Part shown: positions 25,756-34,732 of the stretch, one piece after another
How the letters are laid out: the number at the start of each line of letters is the position of its first letter
Position numbering within the stretch: position 1 is the first letter of the stretch
Source of the DNA: Prasinococcaceae sp. CCMP 1430
Taxonomy: Eukaryota; Prasinodermophyta; Palmophyllophyceae; Prasinococcales; Prasinococcaceae
DNA length: 39,295 bases
Direction of reading: 5' to 3'
NCBI GenBank assembly: GCA_013416795.1
Contig: RQSC01001082.1
Location: forward strand, 1 to 39,295
Program-made: the position numbers and the translations under genes
The notes under the pieces: model-generated
The model's input: only the letters and a program-made list of their open reading frames with translations
Told to the model about the DNA's origin: nothing
Databases searched by the model: none

Positions 25756-28700
25756 CTAGGAATTACACGACAGCCCAAGGCGCGACGCGCCGTCATCGTG
25801 CAGCCCGTTGATCGGCGCGCCCACGAAGCTCGGAAATGTCCTGCGCCTCAGTCTTTCAAGCTCGTTGCGCAGGAACGTGATCTCCTCGGCCTGCGCTTTG
25901 CCGATGTCCTGCAGTTTGCGCTGCGTGACGAGAGAGCGCATACGCCGCGACGCGACCTCCTTGGAAAGCACCTTTGTGGTCGACTCCTCGATGGCGCGCG
26001 ATTGGTCCTCTACCGAACGCTCGAGATCCTCCGCATTGGCGTGGATGCTGTTGTTCTTCTCCACCGTGTCGCGCAGCGAGCGCGCCACGCGCTGCAGCAG
26101 ACGGCGCTTCTCGCCGACCTTCTTGTCGTGGAGGCGCCGATTGTGCTCGAGGCGCGATTCGAGCACCGCGAGCTCCGGCGCACTGGTAGTAGCCTCGCCA
26201 CCTTTCACCAGCTCCTGCAGCTGGCGCGTGACACGCATCAGCTGAAACTCGCGGAGCCTCTCCACGGCGTCCGTGGTGCGCATCTCTAGGCTCTGGTTGG
26301 CCCACTCGAGCTCGTAGATACCCCGCTTGAAGTCCTTGATGGCACTCAGAATGTCGAGCTTCTGCGTACCGTGCTTGCTCTCGATCTCGCAGTTGAGGTC
26401 TTCCACCACGGTGCGTTCGAGCAACAACGCGTCGGTGTCTTCCGCAGGCGACACGGTGTGCGTGAGGCCCGTGCCCCACGTCTCAACCTGCCCCTGCTTG
26501 ACACGCAGCGGGACCTCCTGGTCGCGCGCGCGCTTCGCACGACCTTGGCGCAGCGTATCAAGTGCGCGACTTGCCGCCTCGACCTCGCCGCGCACACGGT
26601 CATCCTCTGCGGAGAGAGAAGCAGCGTGGCGCAGCTTGTCGGCGAGTATCGCCTGCTGCTCGCGGATGGCAGCCTCGGTGTCGAGCTTTCGCTGGCGCGC
26701 GTCGACAAGCCGATCCCACCACGCCTGCTCGCAGCCCTCGGGCCGGTCGAATACCTCCTCGAGCACGCTGCCCCCACTTGAGGCTACAAGCTTGGCGTGT
26801 TTAGCGGCCACCAGCGCCTCAGCGAAGGGATCCTGCGAGCCGACCGCGCGCTCCTGTTCCATGAGCGAGGTGGCAGCTTGTACGGACTCCGCCTCGGCTA
26901 TCTCCGACACGCGGCGCCGCAGCATCTCGGCGTCTGCAGTGTAGGCCTCGACGCTAGCGCGGGCACCACGTGGCATCGACACACCGGTGACGGGCACGTG
27001 CTTGGCACGCGTTGGTTGTGCGCCGGTGGCCGTACCCATGGCGTTCGACGTCGCACCCGCCACCGGCATGCCATTGACGTTCACGCGAGCCACCTTGCCG
27101 CGGCGTTTGAAGAGCTTGTATAGCACGTCGAGGTACTCACCGGTGTCGGCGAAAGCGCGCTTGAACGAGCGCTCCAGGGCGCGGTCCTCGGCAACGAGCA
27201 CGTCTATGTCCTCACGCAGTGCATCCACCTCGTCTTTGTACGCAGATACCGCGCTTGAGGTACTCTTTCGCTCTCGCGTGAGGCGCTCGATAGAATTGAC
27301 GAGCTCTACCTCGGCCTCAGCGTCGGCCTCGGTCTCGCGTTCCACGCTCACAGCGAGCTGAAGCAGGCTCAGCTCGGTGGCAGCCACCTGAGCCTCGGCG
27401 GCCGCGTGTTCGGCCAGCGCACCCGCCTGTGCACTGTCGAACGCTATGCACACCTCCTCAGCGTCGGCGCTGAGCGTTTTGAGTTCCGACTCGAGCGCCT
27501 TGACGCGCTTCTCGCGTTCGTCGGCCGCAGCGGCCTCGCGCGCCTCCCACGCGGCCAGCTCCTTGATCTGCTCATCTGTCATTTTGCTGCGGTCACCCTC
27601 CATCCACTCGGGCCGCGAATCTACGGCCTCACCCGCGTCGCCGCCTTTGCCGTTCCCAACCAGTTGCCCGCCCATCATATCCTTGAGAGCGCGCTCGCGC
27701 GGGTCGTCGCCAGACATAGCTGCCATCCGCGCCGCCTCATCGGCGGCCTCCTTGGCCGCGCGTGCGCGCTCCTCATCCGACATGAAGCGCTCCACGCCAA
27801 TCTCTGAATCGTCTACACTCAACATCGAGCCCTCAACCTCCTGCGGCTCCAGCGCGGGCGTCTCCACGCGGACAATGGCCCCCTCGACGCCCTCAGCGCG
27901 GAGTTCAGACACGATCTCTGTACAGCGGGTATGGATCTCAGCAATACGGTCGATATCGGCTGCTTTGCGCTGGGCGAGTGCGTCAACGGACTCGTTGGCC
28001 GCTTTGCGCTGCTCAGCGAGGCGCAGTCCAAGCATAAAGATCTGCGCGCGTTTGCGTGTCGCAGGCGCGAGGTCGTAAGGGCCGTACAGCAGGCCTTCGA
28101 CGCTCCTGTCTAGGACACCATCGCGACCGTCAAGCGCGCTACCGCCGTCCCCAGCTGCAGCACCACCCGTGCCGCCGCCGCGCGCACCCGCGTCGTCGTC
28201 CTCACGCTCCTCGTCATCGCGGGTTTCGGTCTCCTTCATGTCGCCTAGGAAGCGTGAGCGCGTCGTGGCGGCGTTCTCAGCCATCTCGATGCGCCGCAAG
28301 AATGCTGCCTTGCGCCCGAGCGCCTCTGTGAGACCAGGCTTGCCGATGCCGAATGAGCGCAGCTCGTTGAATGCCACACACGGGGCGCTGCTGTCTTTCC
28401 CGGTGCTTGTGATGGCGCCGCTCTGGGCTGCAACGGTTGAGCCTCCCGCGACATCCGCCACTGTGACTCCGAAGGGGCGCACAACGCGCGTTTGCACCGC
28501 CATGGTGTCATGACATTGAGCCACGAGGCGGCGCGCGACGATCTCGTTGCGCGCATCACCTTCTAATACGTCGATGCGCGCTTCCGCGACACGCTCGAGG
28601 CCGCGGCGCTGCAGCGCCTCGCGTGCCTCAAAGTCAACGACGATCTCAGCACGGTCGATGCGCTCCAAATCCGACGCGGACTCATTGGTGCGCAAAATGT

Positions 28701-31077
28701 CCTGGAAGAGCGACCGCAGCTCCTGTAGCTCGACGCGTAGGCGGGCGCGATGATCACCAAGTTCACCAGCATCGTCGTTGGCTTCAAGAGTGAAATGCGA
28801 GAGCGACGCGCTTGCGTCGTCTGCACCCGAGCCGCCCTCGGCGGCGGACCCTATTGGCACCTCATCGTCGTTGTCTATGGCGTCCATGTCGTCGGCGGTG
28901 CCGCCGTCACCGCCTGCACCATTGCCGTCGTTCGTAATCCCGCACGTCTGCGACGACGACGTTGTGGCTGCTTGCGCACTGCGCGCTGCCAGGAGCAGAG
29001 CCTTTGCATCTGGCGAGCCCTCGCACGTGAGTGCGAGGATGGAGCCGTCGACGCCGGCCGATACCAGAGCGCCACCCGTAACAAGCGTAACGCCTATGCC
29101 GCCACCCTGTGCGCTCGCGTGCAGCCGCTCCTTGACCAAGCTCGGCGCCGATGTCTCTAGCCTGCCCGTGGCGAGGGGTACTATCGTCACCGAGCCATCG
29201 CCCGCACTCACACACACGTACGCGCCATCTGCCGTAAGCGATAGCGATGTGCCAGGTTTCTCAGCCACTGGTGGGGTGCGCTCGTCAGGCGAGCGCACGC
29301 GCGAGCCTGTGCCGCCCCAAGCCTGCTTGCGCTCCGACAGCACGTAGCGACAGAGCGTCTTCTCTTCGTCGAGTGCCAATATGGCACCCTTAGGAGACTC
29401 GACCAGCGAGGTCAACGCGCTCGCCACACGGAACGACTGATAGTCTACGTCGCCGGCTTTGAGCTTGTACGGGATACAGGAGGTGGTGTTTGAGGCGCGT
29501 GGGGCCGCCGCAGGTGGTCGCAAGCGGAAGACCTCCGGCGCAGCAGAGCGCAGACAGCCCACGAGCGCGCCGTCATCAGTGAAAGCGAGCGACGCGACGT
29601 CGGCGCCCTCGCCGAGATCGATGAACCCAAGCGGCACCACGGTGGCAGCACTTCCGCGGGTGGGGCTGTCGGTCGCGAGCAACCACAAACGGCCGTCGGC
29701 GCCGGCCGACGCCGCATGCGACCCGCTCGCTGAAAGCGCGAGAGCGCACACGGGCCCTGCGTGAAGGCGCGCGCGGTACGCCACGACGGGCACGGACGGC
29801 TCTGCGCAACGGACCAAGCGCACGACACCACTCTTGCCACCGATGGCCACGAGCGCGCGCGGCGAGCGCGTTGCAGCCACGAGGCAAGTCTGGGCGGAGC
29901 TGAACTGGCGCTTGCCGGCGAGCACAAACGTGCCGCCAGTGAGTTCCGGCACAGACCATACACGCAGCGTACCATCCTCGCCAGTGGTGACGACGTGTGA
30001 GCCGCCAGGTAGGCCAGCCAGTCCCGCAACTGCACCTGCATGCGCGTCAAGCTCTGTGGCAACCTCGGTTGCGACGGCTGGAGGCATGCCTTTCTTGTCG
30101 GACGGCGTGTCGGCAATGCGTACGACTGAGCCGTCGGCGAGGCCAACGAGCATGGCCAGGTGATCTTCCTCAAAGCTAACGCCGCGCACTTCGGCCATGC
30201 CAAGCACCTCTTCATGCACCAGCGATGCCGCACCAGATCTTGTCTCGCCCTGCACGTCAACGGCGTGTGTGTACCACAGAGCTCTGCCCAGTTGCGTGAA
30301 GAGGACCACGTGGTGGCGCGTCGCCGCCACGCGGGTGATCGGCGCCGCGTCATCCATCACGATGATGGACAATGCGCCCGAGACCGAGCTGCGCACCGGC
30401 CGCCCACTCAGTGCGCGCACAGCGAGCGCCTCGCCGCCGGCGCAGCCCACGTACAAGACACTGCCGGGCATCCACGCGTGGCAGTGCGGCCGCAGTGACT
30501 GCGTCAGGAAGTCGCCGCCGAAGTCAGCGTCCACGCGGCGTACAGAGTAGTGCTTGTCCGCGCGGTCGACATTGAAGATGGCCAGACGACCTGCGCCCGA
30601 TGCGCACAGCTGGTGCTCGTTGAGAGGGTTGAAAGTCAGGTCGGCTATGTCGAAGTCAAGCGTGCTCTCGACGAGCAGCGCGGGCTCAGTCTGCGAGAGG
30701 TCCCACAGGCGCAGCTTGTGGTCAGGATGCACCGATGCCGTGGCGAGCAACTGGCCATTGTTCGAGAACGCCAGAGCCGCCACGTCCAATGCTGCCGCGC
30801 CCTCGATGCTCGCCACGCGCGCGAGCGAGTCGCAATCGTGCAGGTGAACCACAGGCGCGAGCGCGCCGCGCTCGGCATAGGCGAGCATACATGTCGAGCG
30901 GCAGACAGCGAAGACACCCACGCCCGAGCCGGTTCCCTCCAGGAACTTATCGCCCTTATTGCGGGTGCGAAGCCTGAGCCCGTTGCCGCACACGCTCACC
31001 CACGTCGACGCAGTGAGATGGCCGATCCGCCCGCAGTCATACCCCACGCCTGCCTCGATGATGCTCTCGAAGTCCAT
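25756..31077 (-). CDS. CFAP43: Cilia- and flagella-associated protein 43 (WD40 plus coiled coil)
   Basis: One intronless 1773-residue frame. The N-terminal half (about 40-720) is a WD40 array; family-like strings include VSVCGNGLRLR, LEGTGSGVGVFAV, VAALAFSNNGQLLATASVHP, HKLRLWDLS, DIADLTFNPLNEHQLCASGA, VVTTGEDGTLRVWSVP and ALSASGSHAASAGADGRLWL. The second half is coiled coil with long Glu/Arg/Ala helices and the conserved end KLQDIGKAQAEEITFLRNEL followed by ERLRRRTFPSF. Known role: CFAP43 and CFAP44 form the tether linking inner-arm dynein f/I1 to axonemal doublets, needed for normal beating. The N-terminal pattern fits CFAP43 better than CFAP44, by eye only. Acidic low-complexity segments interrupt the helices (about 1025-1055). 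Its presence implies the organism builds a motile flagellum at some stage. Confidence 0.85.
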   Translation of the reverse strand: MDFESIIEAGVGYDCGRIGHLTASTWVSVCGNGLRLRTRNKGDKFLEGTGSGVGVFAVCRSTCMLAYAERGALAPVVHLHDCDSLARVASIEGAAALDVAALAFSNNGQLLATASVHPDHKLRLWDLSQTEPALLVESTLDFDIADLTFNPLNEHQLCASGAGRLAIFNVDRADKHYSVRRVDADFGGDFLTQSLRPHCHAWMPGSVLYVGCAGGEALAVRALSGRPVRSSVSGALSIIVMDDAAPITRVAATRHHVVLFTQLGRALWYTHAVDVQGETRSGAASLVHEEVLGMAEVRGVSFEEDHLAMLVGLADGSVVRIADTPSDKKGMPPAVATEVATELDAHAGAVAGLAGLPGGSHVVTTGEDGTLRVWSVPELTGGTFVLAGKRQFSSAQTCLVAATRSPRALVAIGGKSGVVRLVRCAEPSVPVVAYRARLHAGPVCALALSASGSHAASAGADGRLWLLATDSPTRGSAATVVPLGFIDLGEGADVASLAFTDDGALVGCLRSAAPEVFRLRPPAAAPRASNTTSCIPYKLKAGDVDYQSFRVASALTSLVESPKGAILALDEEKTLCRYVLSERKQAWGGTGSRVRSPDERTPPVAEKPGTSLSLTADGAYVCVSAGDGSVTIVPLATGRLETSAPSLVKERLHASAQGGGIGVTLVTGGALVSAGVDGSILALTCEGSPDAKALLLAARSAQAATTSSSQTCGITNDGNGAGGDGGTADDMDAIDNDDEVPIGSAAEGGSGADDASASLSHFTLEANDDAGELGDHRARLRVELQELRSLFQDILRTNESASDLERIDRAEIVVDFEAREALQRRGLERVAEARIDVLEGDARNEIVARRLVAQCHDTMAVQTRVVRPFGVTVADVAGGSTVAAQSGAITSTGKDSSAPCVAFNELRSFGIGKPGLTEALGRKAAFLRRIEMAENAATTRSRFLGDMKETETRDDEEREDDDAGARGGGTGGAAAGDGGSALDGRDGVLDRSVEGLLYGPYDLAPATRKRAQIFMLGLRLAEQRKAANESVDALAQRKAADIDRIAEIHTRCTEIVSELRAEGVEGAIVRVETPALEPQEVEGSMLSVDDSEIGVERFMSDEERARAAKEAADEAARMAAMSGDDPRERALKDMMGGQLVGNGKGGDAGEAVDSRPEWMEGDRSKMTDEQIKELAAWEAREAAAADEREKRVKALESELKTLSADAEEVCIAFDSAQAGALAEHAAAEAQVAATELSLLQLAVSVERETEADAEAEVELVNSIERLTRERKSTSSAVSAYKDEVDALREDIDVLVAEDRALERSFKRAFADTGEYLDVLYKLFKRRGKVARVNVNGMPVAGATSNAMGTATGAQPTRAKHVPVTGVSMPRGARASVEAYTADAEMLRRRVSEIAEAESVQAATSLMEQERAVGSQDPFAEALVAAKHAKLVASSGGSVLEEVFDRPEGCEQAWWDRLVDARQRKLDTEAAIREQQAILADKLRHAASLSAEDDRVRGEVEAASRALDTLRQGRAKRARDQEVPLRVKQGQVETWGTGLTHTVSPAEDTDALLLERTVVEDLNCEIESKHGTQKLDILSAIKDFKRGIYELEWANQSLEMRTTDAVERLREFQLMRVTRQLQELVKGGEATTSAPELAVLESRLEHNRRLHDKKVGEKRRLLQRVARSLRDTVEKNNSIHANAEDLERSVEDQSRAIEESTTKVLSKEVASRRMRSLVTQRKLQDIGKAQAEEITFLRNELERLRRRTFPSFVGAPINGLHDDGASRLGLSCNS

Positions 31078-31653
31078 GGCCCGATGTATGCACCTGTGCG
31101 CGCCAGCGCGCGCCTGAGCGCCGCGGAGCCACGGGCGCGCCGGGCGCCGCGCGGCAGCACGCCAGCCGCGACGCTACTCGCCAGCACGTGCAGGGAGGGG
31201 AGCTGGGGGGCGACGATTGCGCCGCCCTGCCCCGCTCCACCAGAGTGGCGCACGCAGCGCGAGCGCACCCGCCGGGCTACCCCTGCCATCCCCACCCGCC
31301 GCTGGCCGCGCCGCGGCGGCAGCTTCGGCGCGCGCGGACGATGCCCCGGCGTGCGCGACGGCAGATGAACGATTTCCAGTACGAGGTGGACTGCCGCTAC
31401 TCGGGCAACGCGCCGGATCGGGAACGGATCGGTCGGGGAACTGCGGATGTGTTTGGGTTGACCGTGCTCCCAAAATTTCTGTTTACAACAAAGGGTTAAT
31501 TAAATTTCGGATGTGGACACGGGCGCGCAAAGCGTCGCTGGCGCCCACGGTGGGCGGCGGTGGCAGTGCGCGCGGGCGAGGCGGGGCTGTTGGCCGCGCC
31601 GGCCGCCGCGCGCGCGGCCGCAGGCTAAGCGGCGGCCCTCGGCCGCCGCTGCC
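31078..31653. promoter_or_regulatory. Divergent promoter region, CFAP43 / NUDT22-like
   Basis: No convincing gene in these 576 bp. The right half is AT-richer and holds TTTGGGTTGACC (31452-31463), AAAGGGTTAATTAAATTTCG (31489-31508) and the 14-mer AATTTCGGATGTGG (31503-31516). The ATG inside the 14-mer is in frame with the Nudix protein but opens a low-complexity Arg-rich leader. Confidence 0.45.
31503..31516 (+). promoter_or_regulatory. 14-bp element AATTTCGGATGTGG, copy 2
   Basis: Identical to 10434-10447 upstream of the ankyrin gene, with the same orientation relative to its gene. Here it lies 138 bp before the preferred start at 31654. Confidence 0.4.
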
Positions 31654-33434
31654 ATGGCCAGGCTCAGAAGGACCGCCGACGCGGAGGCAGGCGCCGCTGA
31701 GGACGATCCAACCGAGCAACCAGCTCATCGCGGGGGGAGAAGAGCCAAGGCTGGGCGCGAGGGGGAAGCTGAGGCCGAGGACGAGCGCGCAGCCCGGAGG
31801 GTGGCAAGGGGCGCGTCGGCCTCGTCGGAAAGAGCGGCCGCGAAGGCGACGGGCGACGTGGGGGCGTTGGGCGTGGACGATGGCGAAATGATGTTTGAGT
31901 ACGACCTCCTGCTGGCGGCCCCGAGGGGCGCGCGGCTGCGAGCGGCCTTGTCGAACGAGCACGCGCGCGTGCCGCGCGGCAGCACGGAGGCCGACATGGC
32001 GTCCATCGACGCAGTCTGGGCGGCGCGTGTGGCGAAGCAGCCATCGTTGTACGATGCGCCAAAGTTTCGCCTGGCGGGGTGCAGCGTTGCGCGGGGTAGC
32101 TCACGCGCGGCCCCGGCGACCGTCACAGTGCACCTCGGCCTGACGTCGTACAAAGAGTACCTCGGAACCAACTGCGCCCCCTCCGACGGAGATGCCGATG
32201 GGAACGGTGGTGCTGGTGATGCTGGTAGTAGCAGTGACCGCCACAGGGGGGCTGACGGCTGTGCGGAGGCCAGCGGCGGTCGGAGACCAAAGATCCCGCG
32301 CGAGCACCTCGGCGGCTGGCGCGGATGGCTCGCAGAGCCGCACCGCCGTTGGGACGAACCGGGCCTGCCAGCCTTCGCCTTTGCATCGGCCGTCGGCGGC
32401 GTCGCGTGCTTCTCTGCGGGCGTGGATGAGGAGAGCGCGTCGTACAGACACATGAGCGATAGTTTGGGAAACGGAGCCATCGTCGAGACGATCGACAACG
32501 TGCGTGCGCATGTCCTGTTCAGCTCAATCCCATTGCACGAGTCGTCAACACGTCTCACCACCTGTACTCGCGCGCGCACACACAGCCCAAGCGCGCAGCC
32601 GCCACCGCCCTAGCCCTGCTTGAAGCACGCTGACTTCTGGCGCGCGCTCTCCCGCACCTTCATTTTGGACGACTGAACCTTCGCCGCGACACTCAGCACG
32701 TCCTCCTGTTGCGGCGGGGCACAGATGTTGGCGAGGCGCCCGGCCTCCTGGTGTTTCCGGGGGGACATCCGGAGCCCGAAAACGTGCGCAGGCCGACGAG
32801 CGGTGGAGTCGACCCAGCGGTGCCTGATGACGACCGCCTCGCCGCGCGTGCGACGGACGAGCCAAGGGAGAGCGCAGAACCCGTCAGTGGGGCAGCTATG
32901 GATGCGAACGTTGCGGACGGCGCTGTCGGTGACGTGCCCATGCAGGATGCTGATACACGAGCGGGAGGGACTGCGGGCGCGCGTGAGAGCCCGGAGGTGG
33001 GAACTCTCGCCGCAGCGATTGCGAGGGACGGCGCTGACAACGCCGCGAGTGGCAGCGGGTGGGACGAGCAAGTGACCGAGGAGCTCTATGACAGCATGCT
33101 CCGCGAGGTGCACGAGGAGACAGGCCTGCCGCGCGCGGTGCTCAGTGCCCCTCGCTTCATCGGCGCCGCCCGACGCCGCGAGAATGTCCGCAGCGGGCTC
33201 TTCTTCCACATCGAGGCCCGGGTGACTGCTGCCCAGGCTACAGTCGCATTCAAGGACCGACAGGACCGATTCGAGGCTCTCGAGCTGCACTGCGTGCGCG
33301 TGGAGGAGCTCCCGGCGCTCGTCGGCGACGGGACGCGCGTCATGCCGGGCTGCCACATGGGCGCCGCCAAGCTCTTTGAGTACGTTCTGTGGGAGCGCGC
33401 CAAGCACGGCAAGGGCGCCTGGCTCGATCTGTAA
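31654..33434 (+). CDS. NUDT22: NUDT22-like Nudix hydrolase
   Basis: Exons 31654-32499 and 32697-33434 join in phase 0 over a 197-bp intron (donor GACAAC|GTGCGT, acceptor ACACTCAG|CAC), giving 527 residues. The start ATG is in the context GCCATGG. The N-terminal NUDT22 signature is clear: AVWAARVAKQPSLYDAPKFR and LGLTSYKEYLGTN (about 159-171). After SDSLGNGAIVETIDN, the splice restores HVLLLRRGTDVGEAPGLLVF and PGGHPEPE. The Nudix box is split: PGGHPEPE at about 303-310 is separated by roughly 100 Asp/Ala-rich residues from a canonical REVHEETGL (about 417). Animal NUDT22 hydrolyses UDP-glucose and UDP-galactose; the same substrate is plausible here but not shown. The protein is longer than human NUDT22 (about 300) because of acidic and Gly/Asp-rich insertions. 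Confidence 0.87.
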
Positions 33435-33698
33435 GACTACGTAGCTAGATGCATCAATGACATGAGAGCGACGGACGTGTCGCGATGAACGCATCGTCAC
33501 CGATGTTTGGGTTTCGCAGAGGCGGTATAGGGTTTGACACAGAGGGTTTATGTCACGTGCTGGAAGCGGTGGGGCTCAGGGCCACATCAGGCTGCGCCTC
33601 TGCGGTCTGCAGGGCGTTGTAGCTGGGGCGGCGAGGGACGCGCGACGGGCGCCGAGTCCGCTCACCAGGCGCTCGCCGCGCGTCCCCTCCGCGGGCGC

Positions 33699-34267
33699 TC
33701 ACGCGAACGAGAGGACCTCGATCTCGAAGACGAGGCGCGAGTTGGGCATGATGCCCCACGCGGGGAAGCCGCCCGAGCCGTAGGCGTAGTCCGGCGTGCA
33801 GTCGAGAGTGGCGACTTCGCCGAGCTCCATCCCCAGAACGCCCTCGTCCCAGCCCTTGATCACGCTGCCGGTGCCAACGTTGAACGTGAACGGCTGCACG
33901 GGGGTGGCGCGTCGGGGGCAACAGGTCAGCGCCGGCGCCGGCGCCGGCGTTGGCGCCGCGCTGCGCGCCGCGCGCGGGTGGGGCCTCGCACCTGCTGACC
34001 CGGATCCTTGGTGCTCCAGAACTTCTCCTTGAGGTTGTTGTTCTTCCCGTAGCCTAAGGGGTTGCGCGCGGCGGCGGCGGCGAGCGGGCGAGCACGCGCG
34101 GTCAGCGTCAGCGCCTGCGCGGCGGCGGCGGCGGCGGCGCCTCCCATCCTCCCCCCTCCCCCTCGCCCAGCCGCGCACGCACCGGTGCAGTGCACCGTGA
34201 CGGCCTGGCCTTTCTTGGGCAGGGCGCCCGCCTGGCCTGGCTTGATCACGGTCTTGGTGACGCCCAT
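33699..34267 (-). CDS. FKBP12-type peptidyl-prolyl cis-trans isomerase
   Basis: Three exons, 34267-34183, 34053-33992 and 33893-33699; introns of 129 and 98 bp with donors ACCG|GTGCGT and CAG|GTGCGA, acceptors CCCTTAG|GC and CGTGCAG|CC. The spliced protein is 113 residues, exactly FKBP12 size: MGVTKTVIKPGQAG, GQAVTVHCTGYGKNNNLKEK, FWSTKDPGQQPFTFNVGTGS, VIKGWDEGVLGMELGEVATL, DYAYGSGGFPAWGIMPNS and LVFEIEVLSFA. It keeps the pocket Trp (KGWDEG) and Tyr (DYAYG) and follows the plant FKBP12 pattern with FWSTKDPGQQPF. These cytosolic enzymes speed prolyl isomerisation and are the rapamycin/FK506 receptors. No targeting sequence. The introns contain GCC/GGC microsatellites (about 33929-33950 and 34118-34140). 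Confidence 0.95.
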
Positions 34268-34732
34268 CGCGCTCGCTGTCTGCTTGGTCGGCCTGCGTGC
34301 GCGCGTGCGGTGTGGCGCCCGCCGCGGGCCGATCGGCTCCCGGCCAAAGCGCGATACCAGTTATTTCAGATTCCTGCACATTTGACACAGCCTGTTGCGG
34401 GGCGCCCGATCGCATCGCATCGCGCGGGCGTTTTCGCGGCCCGCATTTCGCGCGTGCGCAAACCGAAAATCCCTTCCCGGGCCGGTACAGCGGCGCGCCG
34501 CTTTCGCCGCCGCCGTCTGCAGATCGGCGCGGGCGCGCGCGGCGCGGCCGATGCGTTGGCGGACGCCGCGGCGGGCGCCCCCGTCAGGAGCAGCATCACC
34601 ACCCCCACGCCCATCACCTGCCAGAGCACCATCTCCAAGTCGGTGCGTGCCTCCGCGTCGAGCGCGCTCACCAAAGACACGCGCCTCGTGCTGTGCACGG
34701 AGCCCGAGGCCGAGTGGGCGCTCAAGTCCGCC
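34268..34732. promoter_or_regulatory. Divergent spacer FKBP12 / dioxygenase, including a coding-like stretch without ATG
   Basis: The plus-strand dioxygenase frame is open through this region but has no ATG before 34733. Residue composition becomes protein-like from about 34560 onward (for example TRLVLCTEPEAEWALKSA at about 34678-34731), so the real coding start probably lies here, through an unrecognised exon or a non-ATG start. The FKBP12 promoter must lie in the same DNA. Confidence 0.4.

Noticed and set aside
64-34437. GTTTTCGC repeated at 64-71, 10170-10177 and 34430-34437
   Set aside because: An 8-mer is expected about once or more by chance in a window this size, so three copies are not strong evidence of a shared element.
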